Origin: JACVRW01 sp046735115
GTDB lineage: Bacteria > Actinomycetota > Thermoleophilia > Solirubrobacterales > Thermoleophilaceae
Direction of reading: 5' to 3'
Length of the DNA stretch: 27,970 nucleotides
Assembly (NCBI GenBank): GCA_046735115.1
Contig: JBKPSR010000128.1
Coordinates: forward strand, 1-27,970
A model generated the notes under the pieces. It made no database searches, was not told the DNA's origin, and saw only the letters and a list, made by a program, of their open reading frames with translations. Shown here piece after piece: positions 1 through 9,914 of this stretch. Position 1 is the stretch's first letter, and each line of letters begins with the position of its first letter. Position numbers and translations under genes: made by a program.

Positions 1-1084
1 GCTCCACGAGGCAGCCCGTGCAGCCCGCCACCTCGAAGGCCGCACGGACGCCTGGCAGGACGCCCGGGGCGACCACGTAGCGCGAGCCCGCCGGGAGCCG
101 CTCCAGCGCGCGCGGCGTCGTGCGGAGGTCCGCGCCCGTGACCCAGATGACGGCCCCGCCGCGGGGACCGAGCACGCCGCCGGGCGGGGCAGGCCCCTCC
201 TCGACGAGCGCCAGGCGCGCGTGGACGGCGGGCCAGGCGCCCAGGTCATGTCCGATCTCGATGGGGCGGCGGTCAGCCGGAAGCAGCACCGAGCAGCCGT
301 CCTGCCGTCCGAGCCACACGCACAGCGAGGCGGCGGCGCGAACCGCCTTGTCGAGCCCCTCCTCTGAGGCCGGATTCGACGGATCGAGGATGATGAGCGG
401 CGCCGAGTCGAGCTCGGCGACCAACCTCCGTTCCAGCATCTCGCCGAGGCGGGCCACCGACGGCCAGTGGATCCGGGACGCCGGCGCGCCCTCCCGGTAC
501 TGGCGCAGCCCGTCGATCTCGAGCTCGGCAGCCGAGGCGTCGAGCCGCCGCCCGGACAGGCTCGGCGCCGCACCCAGCCCCGACTCGGCGCCCCTGCCGG
601 CGCCGCCGCTGCCCGGCGCCGTCACCGGCTCCACGCGCGGCAGCACGAGCACCTCGTCCCTGCTGTCGCCGAGCACCTCCCGGGAGTACATGCGCAGCGG
701 GTCCCGGAACACGAGCAGCTCCGGCTCCAGCACGCGCCGCCCGCGGCGCGAGAAGCGGACGTTGATGCGCAGCCGCCTCGACCAGCGCCCGCCGATCGGC
801 ACGGGCCAACCGAGCAGCGGCTCTAGCAGCTCGCCGCCCGGCGGCGGCAGGGCACCGCTTCGGACCTCGACCCGCAGCGGGTAGGGATCGTCCTCGACGA
901 CCGTGTGCGGTCCCGGCATGCGCTCGACGGTCGCCCCCCTTGCCGCGAGCCGCACCCAGGTCACCGCGCCCGCGGCCAGCAGGGTGAGCGCCACGCCCGG
1001 CACATACAGCGAGGGCGTGTCGAACGTGCCGCCGGCCAGGCACAGCGCCAACCCGAGCAGCGCCGTGAGGAACGGTCGGAGCAT
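1..1084 (-). CDS. DUF58 domain protein, partial (3' end beyond window)
   Basis: This frame is open from an ATG at 1084 to the left edge (361 codons, no stop reached). The N-terminus has two hydrophobic segments (about residues 3-17 and 26-42), so it is probably membrane anchored. A beta-rich region follows, then the DUF58 signature around the IHWPSVARLGE motif, with downstream LIILDPSNP resembling the von Willebrand A-like fold of this family. DUF58 proteins are usually partners of MoxR AAA+ ATPases; their biochemical role is poorly defined. The start lies 7 bp after the moxR stop, and a GAGGGG Shine-Dalgarno overlaps that stop codon, so the pair is translationally coupled. The Arg/Pro/Gly-rich composition matches neighbouring genes. 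Confidence 0.85.
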   Translation of the reverse strand, partial: MLRPFLTALLGLALCLAGGTFDTPSLYVPGVALTLLAAGAVTWVRLAARGATVERMPGPHTVVEDDPYPLRVEVRSGALPPPGGELLEPLLGWPVPIGGRWSRRLRINVRFSRRGRRVLEPELLVFRDPLRMYSREVLGDSRDEVLVLPRVEPVTAPGSGGAGRGAESGLGAAPSLSGRRLDASAAELEIDGLRQYREGAPASRIHWPSVARLGEMLERRLVAELDSAPLIILDPSNPASEEGLDKAVRAAASLCVWLGRQDGCSVLLPADRRPIEIGHDLGAWPAVHARLALVEEGPAPPGGVLGPRGGAVIWVTGADLRTTPRALERLPAGSRYVVAPGVLPGVRAAFEVAGCTGCLVE

Positions 1085-1091
1085 CAGCCCC

Positions 1092-2042
1092 TCAGAGCGC
1101 CGGGACTCGCTCCAGCGCGTCGCGCACGACGGTCGCGCGCTCGTCCGTGCCGGTCCCGGGCGAGAGCAGCAGCCGGTGAGTGAGCACCGCGCCGGCCATC
1201 TTCTGGACGTCGTCGGGCAGCGCGTGGTCGCGGCCGTCGAGCGCCGCGAGCGCCTTCGCGGCCCGGAACAGCATCAGCCCCGCGCGCGGGCTCGCGCCGA
1301 GGTCCACGCGCGGGTCGGCTCGCGTCGCGTCCAGGATCGAGACGACGTAGCGGCGGAGGGCGTCGCTCCCGTGCACGGCCCCGGCCGCCCCCTGGGCCGC
1401 CAGCACGTCGCCGACGTCCGCCACGGCCTCGAGGTCGAGGACACGGTCGCTTTCAGCGTGCTCGAGCAGCATCTGGCTCTCCTGGTCCGCCGACGGATAG
1501 CCGAGCGAGACGCGCACCATGAAGCGGTCGAGCTGCGCCTCGGGCAGCGGGTAGGTGCCCTCGTACTCGACAGGGTTCTGGGTCGCCACCACGATGAACG
1601 GCCGCGCGAGCTCGTGGGTGTGGCGGTCCACGGTCACGTGGCGCTCCTGCATGCACTCGAGCAGGCCGGACTGGGTCTTGGGCGAGGCGCGGTTCACCTC
1701 GTCGACCAGGACCACGTTTGCGAACACGGGCCCCGGCCGGAACTCGAAGCGGTTCTCGCGCTGGTTGTAGACGTTCGTGCCGACCACGTCGGCCGGCAGC
1801 AGGTCGGCGGTGCACTGGACGCGCGCGTACTCGGCGTCGACCGAGCGGGCCATGGCGCGTGCCAGGGCGGTCTTGCCGACGCCGGGGTAGTCCTCGATCA
1901 GCACGTGGCCCTCCGAGAACAGGGCCACGAGCACGTCGCGCAGCACTCCCTCGGGAGCCTTGACCGCGCGTGCGATGTTGTCCCGAAGCCGGGCGCCGAG
2001 CTCTGCTACCTGGGATGGATCGAGCTCAGGGACGGTCGCCAT
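1092..2042 (-). CDS. MoxR-family AAA+ ATPase
   Basis: 316 aa, a normal MoxR length. Visible motifs are Walker A (GVGKTALA, near residue 55), the following DLLPADVVG segment typical of MoxR, Walker B (VVLVDEVNRA), the sensor-1 region VVATQNPVEYEGTYPLPEAQLDRF, which is nearly diagnostic, and a C-terminal lid domain. MoxR ATPases act as chaperone-like remodellers, often for von Willebrand-type or DUF58 partners, and the DUF58 gene follows directly. The ATG at 2042 is the only standard start after the in-frame stop. Its Shine-Dalgarno is weak (GGTGG), and it lies 27 bp downstream of trpC, so it is probably co-transcribed with the trp genes although functionally unrelated. Confidence 0.93.
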   Translation of the reverse strand: MATVPELDPSQVAELGARLRDNIARAVKAPEGVLRDVLVALFSEGHVLIEDYPGVGKTALARAMARSVDAEYARVQCTADLLPADVVGTNVYNQRENRFEFRPGPVFANVVLVDEVNRASPKTQSGLLECMQERHVTVDRHTHELARPFIVVATQNPVEYEGTYPLPEAQLDRFMVRVSLGYPSADQESQMLLEHAESDRVLDLEAVADVGDVLAAQGAAGAVHGSDALRRYVVSILDATRADPRVDLGASPRAGLMLFRAAKALAALDGRDHALPDDVQKMAGAVLTHRLLLSPGTGTDERATVVRDALERVPAL

Positions 2043-2069
2043 GCACCACCATGGTAAGGGGTACGCAGA

Positions 2070-2863
2070 TTAGGCCTGGGTGGGTTCCTCGGAGTTGGAA
2101 AGCTCGCGAACGGCGCTCTCCGGATCGGGCGCTCGCATCACGGCCTCTCCCACGAGCACGGCGTCCACGCCCACCTGCTCGAGCTCTTCGATCTGCCCGC
2201 GGTGGTGGATCCCGGACTCCGAGACCACGACCTTGCCCGCCGGCACGTCGGCGAGCAGGTCGAAGGTGCGCTGGATATCCACGCTGAAGTCCTCGAGATT
2301 CCGGTTGTTGATCCCGATCACATCGCAGTCGACCTCGAGCGCCCGCTCCAGCTCCTCGTCGTCGTGGATCTCGACAAGTGCGTCGAGGTCCAGCTCGCCC
2401 GCCTGCGCGTAGAGCGACGCGAGGGCAGCCTGCTCCAGCGACCCGACCACCAGCAGCACGCCGTCGGCGCCCGCCACCTTGGCCTCGTAGAGCTGGTACG
2501 GGTCGATGGTGAAGTCCTTGCGGAGGATCGGCAGCTCGGTCGCGGCGCGCGCCTCGCGCAGGTCGGCCAGCGACCCGCCGAAGTGCGCCTCCTCGGTGAG
2601 GATCGATATCGCCGCTGCGCCGCCGCGCTCGTAGGCGGCAACGATCTCGGCACAGCTCGCGCCGTCGCGGATCGCGCCCGCGGACGGCGAGCGCCGCTTG
2701 TGCTCGGCGATCACGGACGTGCCCGGCCGTGACAGCGCCTCGGCGAACGGCCGGCCCTCGCGCCCGGTCTCCACCTCCGCGGCGAGCTCCGACAGCGGGC
2801 GCTCGCGCCGGCGGCGGCTCACGGCCTCGCGCGTGGCCTCGACTATGTCGTCGAGCCGCGGGA

Positions 2864-2867
<4 letters not shown>
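2070..2867 (-). CDS. trpC: Indole-3-glycerol phosphate synthase
   Basis: 265 aa. It closes the indole ring: CdRP to indole-3-glycerol phosphate in tryptophan synthesis. The (beta/alpha)8 signatures appear in order: VIAEHKRRSPSAG (substrate Glu/Lys; His replaces the more usual Ile/Val between them), LRKDFTIDPYQ (catalytic Lys), ALVEIHDDEE, INNRNLEDF, VSESGI and LVGEAVM. It is a single-domain enzyme with no fused TrpF. The start is GTG at 2867, inside the trpD stop (GTGA, 4-nt overlap), so translation is coupled to trpD. trpF, trpB and trpA are not in this window. Confidence 0.96.
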
Positions 2868-4426
<1,559 letters not shown>

Positions 4427-4430
<4 letters not shown>

Positions 4431-5884
4431 GCCCAGTCCCCCTGCGAGCACGCGAGGCGCACCGCCTCCATCACTGCGCCCGCCTTCGCCTCCGTCTCGC
4501 GCACCTCGTAGCCGGGCTCGGAGTCGGCCACGATCCCGCCGCCGGCCTGGATGTGAACCCGGCCGTCCTTGACGAGCGCCGAGCGGATGTAGATGCAGGT
4601 GTCGAGGTCGCCGGTGTAGGACAGGTAGCCCACGCCGCCCCCGTAGGGGCCGCGCCCGGCGGGCTCGAGCTCGTCGATGATCTGCATCGCGCGGATCTTC
4701 GGCGCGCCCGAGAGCGTGCCCACCGGCAGCGACGCCCGCAGCGCATCCATGGCCGTGACGTCCGGGCGCAGCGTCCCCGACACCTGCGACACGATGTGCA
4801 TCACGTGCGAGTAGGTCTCCACGGCCATCAGCTCGTCGACTTTCACGGAGCCGTATTCGCAGACGCGCCCGAGGTCGTTGCGCCCGAGGTCCACGAGCAT
4901 GACGTGCTCGGCGCGCTCCTTCGGGTCGGCCAGCAGCTCGCGTGCCTGCTCGAGGTCGCGCTCGACCGAGTCGGCGCGCGGCCGCGTGCCCGCGATCGGC
5001 CGCTGGCGGACCACGCGCCCACTGACGGTCACGAGCGTCTCCGGGGAGGCGCCGGCGATCTCGAAGTCCTCGAAGTCGAGGAAGTACATGTACGGGCTTG
5101 GGTTGATAGCGCGCAGGCCGCGGTAGATCGAAAAGGCGTCGACCGGGCAGTCGGCGCTCCAGCGCTGGCTCGGCACCACCTGGTAGATGTCGCCCGCCCG
5201 GATGTACTCCTTGGCGCGCTCGACCGCGTCCGCGTAGCCGCCGGGGCCCAGGTTCGTTAGGTACTCGGGCGGCTCGCGGCGGCCTCGGCTCGCCTGCGGC
5301 ACAGGGCCGCGCAGGCGCTCGCGCACGTCGGCGATGGCCGCGGCCGCGTCGTCGTACGCCGCCTCGAGGTCGCCCTCCGCCACCACGTTGGCGAGCACCG
5401 TGACCTCGTGGCGAAGGTGGTCGAAGGCGAGCAGCACGTCGGTCACCATCACCGCCAGCTCGGGCATGCCGGTCTCGTCGGGGTTCGGCTCGCCGATGGT
5501 CGGCTCGGCGCTGCGCGCGAGGTCGTAGCCGAACATGCCCACCGCGCCGCCGGCGAACGGGGGCAGCCCCTCCAGCGGAGCTATCCGGTAGTGCGCTAGC
5601 TCCTCGTCCACGAGCGCGTACGGGTCCGAGTGCTCTCCGCGCGCCAGCCTGATCACGGCGCGCGGGCGGAAGCCGAGGAAGGACCAGCGCCCGACCTGCT
5701 GCCCCTGCTCCGCGGACTCGAGCAGGAACGACGGTCCGTCGCCGCGCAGCTTCAGGTACGCGGACACCGGCGTCTCGCAGTCGGCGACGAAGGTGTGCCG
5801 GAGCGGAACGACTGAGTGCTCCTTCGCGAGCTCGCGCACCTCCTCGAGCGACGGCGTCAGGTCGAGGTCAACGGCGACGGCCAT
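4427..5884 (-). CDS. trpE: Anthranilate synthase component I
   Basis: 485 aa. It converts chorismate to anthranilate with TrpG. The N-terminal lobe keeps the feedback-site motif LLESAE, followed by GRWSFLGF, so inhibition by tryptophan is likely. The C-terminal chorismate-binding domain has PIAGTRPRA, DLGRNDLGRV, ETYSHVMHI, LPVGTLSGAPK, GGGVGYLS and IQAGGGIVADS, all typical. The ATG at 5884 has a GAGG Shine-Dalgarno and overlaps the 3' end of hisIE by 17 nt. No tryptophan-rich leader peptide, T-box or attenuator is present, because trpE is internal to a long operon. Confidence 0.97.
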
Positions 5885-6440
5885 TGAGGACCTCGTACGC
5901 GTCGCTCAGCTCCATACCTCGCTCGGCCAGCAGCACCGCGAGGTGGTACAGCACGTCCGCGGCCTCCTCCGCCACGCGCTCGTCCGGCTCGTCGCGCGCG
6001 GCGCGAGCGACCTCCTCCGCCTCCTCCTGGACCTTCTGGCCCACGAGCCCGCGGTCCGCGAGCAGCCTCGCCGTGTAGCTGTCGCCGGGCGCGGCCTCGC
6101 GCCGCTGGTCGATCGTGCGCTCCAGAGTCGCCAGTGCCTCCCCGGCGACCGGCTCGAGCTCGCCGTTGTGGAAGCAGGTGCGCTCGCCCGTGTGGCAGGC
6201 CGGGCCCGCCGGCTCCACCAGCGCCAGGACCGCATCCTCATCGCAGTCGAAGCGAAGCTCCTTCAGCCGCTGCACGTTGCCGGACGTCTCGCCCTTGTGC
6301 CAGAGCTCCTGGCGCGAGCGCGACCAGAACCACATCTCGCCGGTCGCGCGGGTGCGCTCGAGCGCCTCGTCGTTCATGTATGCGAGCGTGAGCACCTCGC
6401 CGGTGCGGGCGTCCTGGACTATGCAGGGCAGAAGATCCAC
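5868..6440 (-). CDS. hisIE: Bifunctional phosphoribosyl-AMP cyclohydrolase / phosphoribosyl-ATP pyrophosphatase
   Basis: 190 aa fusion for steps 2 and 3 of histidine synthesis. Residues 1-105 form the HisI domain: TLAYMNDEAL, WSRSRQELWHKGETSGN, and the metal and zinc segments DCDEDAV and GPACHTGERTCF. Residues 106-190 form the HisE domain: SYTARLL, GQKVQEEAEEVARAA and EEAADVLYHLAVLL. The start codon is GTG at 6440, just after the stop of the upstream GNAT gene; it has no clear Shine-Dalgarno. The gene overlaps trpE by 17 nt. Its place directly before trpE ties late histidine synthesis to tryptophan synthesis, which share phosphoribosyl chemistry. Confidence 0.95.
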   Translation of the reverse strand: MDLLPCIVQDARTGEVLTLAYMNDEALERTRATGEMWFWSRSRQELWHKGETSGNVQRLKELRFDCDEDAVLALVEPAGPACHTGERTCFHNGELEPVAGEALATLERTIDQRREAAPGDSYTARLLADRGLVGQKVQEEAEEVARAARDEPDERVAEEAADVLYHLAVLLAERGMELSDAYEVLNGRRR

Positions 6441-6447
6441 GCGACGA

Positions 6448-7212
6448 TTATGGACGGCTCGAGATCGGCACCTTCAGGAACTCGTAGGTGGCGCCGATCT
6501 CGTCGAAGCCGAGGCTCCGGTAGAGCTGCTGGGGCCAGTCGGCCGCGTCGGTGACTATCAGGACCTCGTCGGCGCCCTCCGCGGCCGCCGTGTCGGCCGC
6601 CGCGGCGACTGCAGCGCGCGCGTGCCCGCGCCGGCGGCGGGCCTGGAGCGTGCCGACCTCGTCGACCTGAGCCAGTCCGTCGTGCGTGTACAGCCTGCAC
6701 GCGCAGGCGGGATCGTCGGGCGGGGACGCGAAGTCGCGCGCCGCCAGCACGCGGTCGAAGCGCGCGTCCATCTCGGCGAGCTGGCGCACCGCTTCCTCCT
6801 GCCAGCCGAACGGCTGCTCGCGCCGGAACGCGGCGAGCGCCGCGGCGCCCACCTCCCTGCTCACCTCGCCGCCCGCGCCCGGCTGCGTCGGCCGGTTCGG
6901 GGGGCGGCGCCTCAGCATGATCAGGATCCGAAAGACGTTCCAGCCCAGCTTCTCGAACCCGGGCGCGAGCCGCGCGCCGAGCTCCTCGTCCTGCACCACG
7001 AGCTTGCGGTGGTCGAACAGGGACATCAGCTCGTCCGTCTCGGCCGCGAGGTCGCGGGCGCTCGCGGTCGGATCCTCTGCGCGTATCGCGTTCACCTGCC
7101 AGACAAGCGGGAGGCTCGGCGAGAGGAGGGCGGTCCCGTGCGCCGTGGCCGCGACCTCGTCGCAGACGCCCTCTTCCGCGTGGCGGAAGTACCGATGTAT
7201 CCGCTCGATCAC
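6448..7212 (-). CDS. GNAT-family N-acetyltransferase
   Basis: 254 aa. The C-terminal 90 residues carry a GNAT core: QVDEVGTL strand, acetyl-CoA loop RRRRGHARA, then DWPQQLYRSLGFDEIG, the typical beta4-alpha4 end. The N-terminal half (FRHAEEGVCDEV to about residue 120) may be a degenerate second GNAT-like fold. Substrate unknown. The start is set at GTG 7212 because it overlaps the era stop as GTGA; the frame is open further upstream, but that part only shadows era. It lies between era and hisIE in the same operon. Confidence 0.85.
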   Translation of the reverse strand: MIERIHRYFRHAEEGVCDEVAATAHGTALLSPSLPLVWQVNAIRAEDPTASARDLAAETDELMSLFDHRKLVVQDEELGARLAPGFEKLGWNVFRILIMLRRRPPNRPTQPGAGGEVSREVGAAALAAFRREQPFGWQEEAVRQLAEMDARFDRVLAARDFASPPDDPACACRLYTHDGLAQVDEVGTLQARRRRGHARAAVAAAADTAAAEGADEVLIVTDAADWPQQLYRSLGFDEIGATYEFLKVPISSRP

Positions 7213-8090
7213 TCGATGCCCAGGCGATCCAGCAGGCCCTCGTCCCGGCGCCAACCCTTCCGCACGCGCACGTTCATATCGAGGTGCACCCGCCGCCCGA
7301 GCAGGCGTTCGATCTCCTTGCGCGCCCCCGTGCCGACCGCACGCACCATCCTCCCCCCGGCGCCCACGAGGATGCCCTTCTGGGACTCGGTCTCGGCCCA
7401 CACCCGCGCGCGCACGACGAGCAGCCCGTCGTCGCGCTCCTCGACCTCGTCGATCTCCACCTCGACCGAGTGCGGCACCTCCTCGCGCGTGCGGAGCAGC
7501 ACCTGCTCGCGAATCAGCTCGGCCAGGCGCAGCTCGAGCGACTGGTCGCTCTGCTCCTCCGGCGGGTACATGAACGGCCCCTCCGGTACGAGCGCGACGA
7601 GCTCCTCGACGACCGGCCCGACACCGGCGCCGCTCTTCGCGCTGATCGGGAACAGCTCGCCCTGCACCTCGAGCCCTGCCGCGTCCGACAGCGCCCTGAC
7701 CGTGCGCGGGCGGTCGAGCCGGTCGACCTTGTTCAGCACCGTCACGGTCGGGACGCCCGAGCGCTTCAGAGCGTCCGCGATGAAGCGGTCGCCGGGGCCG
7801 ATCTCCTGCTCGCCGTTCAGGACGAACAGGGCGGCGTCTGCGTCCGCGAGCGCGCGCTCGACCTGGCGCTGCATGCGCTCGGTGAGTGCGTCGCGCGGGC
7901 GTTGCACGCCGGGCAGGTCGACCAGCACGAGCTGCCAGTCGTCGCCCGTGGCGACCCCGCGTATCTCACGCCTGGTCGTCTGCGGCTTGTCGGAGACGAT
8001 CGCCACCTTGCCGCCCACGATCTGGTTGACGAGCGTGGACTTCCCGGCGTTGGGCCGGCCGGCGAGCGCGACGAACCCGGAGCGGCTCAC
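7209..8090 (-). CDS. era: GTPase Era, ribosome assembly
   Basis: 293 aa. Era binds the 3' end of 16S rRNA and helps 30S maturation. G motifs: G1 GRPNAGKST (residues 11-19), G2 region DKPQTTRREIRG, G3 DLPG (more often DTPG), G4 NKVD, and G5-like ISAKSG. The C-terminal KH domain includes ILVGAGGRMVRAVG and ends with the typical VRVRKGWRRDE. Start GTG at 8090 overlaps the ybeY stop as GTGA. The ybeY-era pairing is widespread and supports both calls. Confidence 0.97.
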   Translation of the reverse strand: MSRSGFVALAGRPNAGKSTLVNQIVGGKVAIVSDKPQTTRREIRGVATGDDWQLVLVDLPGVQRPRDALTERMQRQVERALADADAALFVLNGEQEIGPGDRFIADALKRSGVPTVTVLNKVDRLDRPRTVRALSDAAGLEVQGELFPISAKSGAGVGPVVEELVALVPEGPFMYPPEEQSDQSLELRLAELIREQVLLRTREEVPHSVEVEIDEVEERDDGLLVVRARVWAETESQKGILVGAGGRMVRAVGTGARKEIERLLGRRVHLDMNVRVRKGWRRDEGLLDRLGIE

Positions 8091-8449
8091 AGCTCCTCCA
8101 GCACGCGCGCTTGAAGCGCCAGCATCTCGCCGTCGTCGGTCTCGTGGTCGTATCCGCAGAGGTGGAGGACGCCGTGCACCACCGCCTCGGTCAGGTCCTC
8201 CGTGTGCTCGGGGCTGATCACGACGTCTCCTAGCTCGCGCGGGCCGCTCGAGTGGCCCTCGTCCACTGGGAAGGACAGCACGTCCGTGGGGCGGTCAATC
8301 CCGCGGTGCTCGCGGTTCAGCTCGTGGATGCGCTCCGGCCCCACGAACTCGATCGCGAGGTGGCCGTCGTCGATCCCAGCCGCGGCGAGCGCCGCCAGCG
8401 CCGGCCGCCGGAGCTCCTCGGGCACGTCGATGAGGTCGATCTCGATCAG
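8087..8449 (-). CDS. ybeY: Endoribonuclease YbeY, probable CTG start
   Basis: 120 aa if it starts at CTG 8449; 112 aa from the first standard start, GTG 8425. YbeY is a zinc-dependent endoribonuclease in 16S rRNA maturation and ribosome quality control. The zinc motif HGVLHLCGYDH gives His92, His96 and His102 in the CTG numbering; RPTDVLSFP and GDVVIS are also typical. The eight codons before GTG 8425 read L-I-E-I-D-L-I-D, which matches the usual N-terminal strand of the family, and an AGGG Shine-Dalgarno lies about 10 nt before the CTG. The phoH stop at 8456-8458 is the first in-frame stop upstream, so no ATG/GTG/TTG start could include that strand. Confidence 0.93.
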   Translation of the reverse strand: MIEIDLIDVPEELRRPALAALAAAGIDDGHLAIEFVGPERIHELNREHRGIDRPTDVLSFPVDEGHSSGPRELGDVVISPEHTEDLTEAVVHGVLHLCGYDHETDDGEMLALQARVLEEL

Positions 8450-8455
8450 GTTCGC

Positions 8456-9439
8456 TTAGCCCTGCTGGCGCCGCGCCTGCGCCTGGCGCAGCGGCGGGGC
8501 CTGCTTCTCCGCGTACTCGTTATACGCCGCGACGATTCGCTGCACGAGCTTGTGGCGCACGACGTCCTCGCCACCGAAGCGCACGAACTCGATTCCCTCG
8601 ACCTCCTCGAGGATCTCGCCGATCACGACGAGCCCGGAGCGCTGGTCGCGCGGGAGGTCGATCTGGGTGATGTCGCCGGTGACGACCATCTTCGAGTTGA
8701 AGCCGAGCCGCGTGAGGAACATCTTGATCTGCTCGGGACTCGTGTTCTGAGCTTCGTCGAGGATTATGAAGGAGTCATTGAGCGTTCGGCCCCGCATGAA
8801 GGCCAGTGGGGCGACCTCGATGACCCCGCGGTCCAGGTGCTGGTTCACCTTCTCCGGCTCGAGCATGTCGTAGAGCGCGTCGAACAGCGGGCGCAGGTAC
8901 GGATCCACCTTGGCGGCGATGTCGCCGGGCAGGAAGCCGAGCCGCTCGCCCGCCTCGACCGCCGGCCGGGTCAGCACGATCCGGTTCACCTCGCGGCGCG
9001 AGAGGGCCGCCACCGCCATCGCGACGGCGAGGAAGGACTTGCCGGTGCCGGCTGGGCCGACTCCGACGGTGATGGTCGAGCGGCGAATCGCGTCCACGTA
9101 GCGCTTCTGGTTGACGGTCTTGGGCGCCACGCGCAGCCCGCGGTGGCGCCAGACGACGTCCTCCAGGATCTGGCTGGGGCTCTCGTGGCGGTCGAGCGCC
9201 CCGGCGATCGCCTCGATCGTCCCCGGCGCGATCTCGTGGCCCTGGCGCACGAGGTCGGTCATCTCGCGCACGACCGTGCGGGCGGTGGCGACGGCGTCGT
9301 CGTCGCCGTCCAGGGTGAGCACGTTCCCGCGCAGGAAGACCTCGCAGTCGAGGTGCTCCTCGAGCGTCTTCATCACCGCGTCGCCTGGACCGGCGAGCTC
9401 GGCGGCGACGTCGTTCGGCAGCTCGAGCTGGACTCTCAG
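8456..9439 (-). CDS. phoH: PhoH-like ATPase, probable CTG start
   Basis: 327 aa from CTG 9439; 306 aa from GTG 9376. A P-loop protein of the PhoH (PhoL/YbeZ) family, paired with YbeY and thought to act in RNA metabolism. Motifs: Walker A GPAGTGKSFLA, RIVLTRPAVEAGE, Walker B SFIILDEAQN and the arginine-containing TGDITQIDLPR. The N-terminal beta domain begins RVQLELPNDVAAELAGPGD, a conserved family opening that lies wholly upstream of the first standard start codon. The CTG overlaps the yqeY stop as CTGA, and AGGAG lies 11 nt before it (9451-9455). No ATG, GTG or TTG occurs in frame in the nearby upstream region. Confidence 0.95.
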   Translation of the reverse strand: MRVQLELPNDVAAELAGPGDAVMKTLEEHLDCEVFLRGNVLTLDGDDDAVATARTVVREMTDLVRQGHEIAPGTIEAIAGALDRHESPSQILEDVVWRHRGLRVAPKTVNQKRYVDAIRRSTITVGVGPAGTGKSFLAVAMAVAALSRREVNRIVLTRPAVEAGERLGFLPGDIAAKVDPYLRPLFDALYDMLEPEKVNQHLDRGVIEVAPLAFMRGRTLNDSFIILDEAQNTSPEQIKMFLTRLGFNSKMVVTGDITQIDLPRDQRSGLVVIGEILEEVEGIEFVRFGGEDVVRHKLVQRIVAAYNEYAEKQAPPLRQAQARRQQG

Positions 9440-9867
9440 GGCGTCAGCATCTCCTTCACCGTGGCGCTCACGCGCTTGCCGTCGGCCCGGCCCTTCACCT
9501 TCGGCATCACCAGCGCCATGACCTTGCCCATCTCCTGCGGCGAGGTGGCGCCGGACTCGGCGATCGCGTCGCCGACGGTCCGCTTCAGCTCCTCGTCCGC
9601 CAGCTGCTCCGGCAGATACGAGGCGATCACCTCCGCCTCGCGCTCTTCCGCCTCGGCGGAATCGGAACGGCCGCCGTCGCGGTAGGCCTCCGCTGCCTCC
9701 AGCCGCCGCTTGCGCTCGCGCTGCAGGACGTCGACTGGGTCCCCGCCGTTGTCCTTCTCGGCCTTCTGGAGCGCGTCGGCGATCAGGCGCAGCGCGTGGA
9801 CGCGCTCGCGGTCACCCGCCTTAAGCGCGCTCCTCACGTCGTCCTGAACCTGCTCCAGCAGCGACAT
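9436..9867 (-). CDS. yqeY: GatB/YqeY domain protein
   Basis: 143 aa. A stand-alone YqeY protein, homologous to the tail domain of the amidotransferase subunit GatB; its exact role is unsettled, but it is suspected to act in tRNA-related processes. Recognised by SLLEQVQDDVRSALKAGDRERVHALRLI, QRERKRRLEAAEAYRDGGR, ASYLPEQLADEEL and ATSPQEMGKVMALVMPKVKGRADGKRVSATVK. The ATG at 9867 gives the standard N-terminus. It appears to be the first gene of the operon running to DUF58, with a TACACT box 9 nt upstream of the ATG and no strong Shine-Dalgarno. Confidence 0.94.
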   Translation of the reverse strand: MSLLEQVQDDVRSALKAGDRERVHALRLIADALQKAEKDNGGDPVDVLQRERKRRLEAAEAYRDGGRSDSAEAEEREAEVIASYLPEQLADEELKRTVGDAIAESGATSPQEMGKVMALVMPKVKGRADGKRVSATVKEMLTP

Positions 9868-9876
9868 CCAGCCCAA

Positions 9877-9882
9877 AGTGTA
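9877..9882 (-). promoter_or_regulatory. Possible -10 box of the yqeY operon
   Basis: TACACT (minus strand) 9 nt before the yqeY ATG, in a 47-bp gap after the transporter gene. No convincing -35 at 17-18 nt; CTGACC lies at 20 nt. The same hexamer stands before rpsT. If used, the transcript would be nearly leaderless. Confidence 0.4.
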
Positions 9883-9914
9883 GGCCGGGTCGCTGCTGAA
9901 GCGGTCAGGTTGGC

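Noticed and set aside
5868..6447. trp attenuator, T-box or leader peptide before trpE
   Set aside because: trpE overlaps hisIE and the region is coding; no Trp-rich short frame or terminator is present.
6115..8217. 700-codon open frame on the plus strand opposite the GNAT and era genes
   Set aside because: Arg/Ser/Pro-rich low-complexity translation with no family features; it mirrors well-supported minus-strand genes and is a high-GC artefact.
8252..9685. 477-codon plus-strand frame opposite phoH and yqeY
   Set aside because: Antisense shadow of conserved genes; no start signal or known motif.
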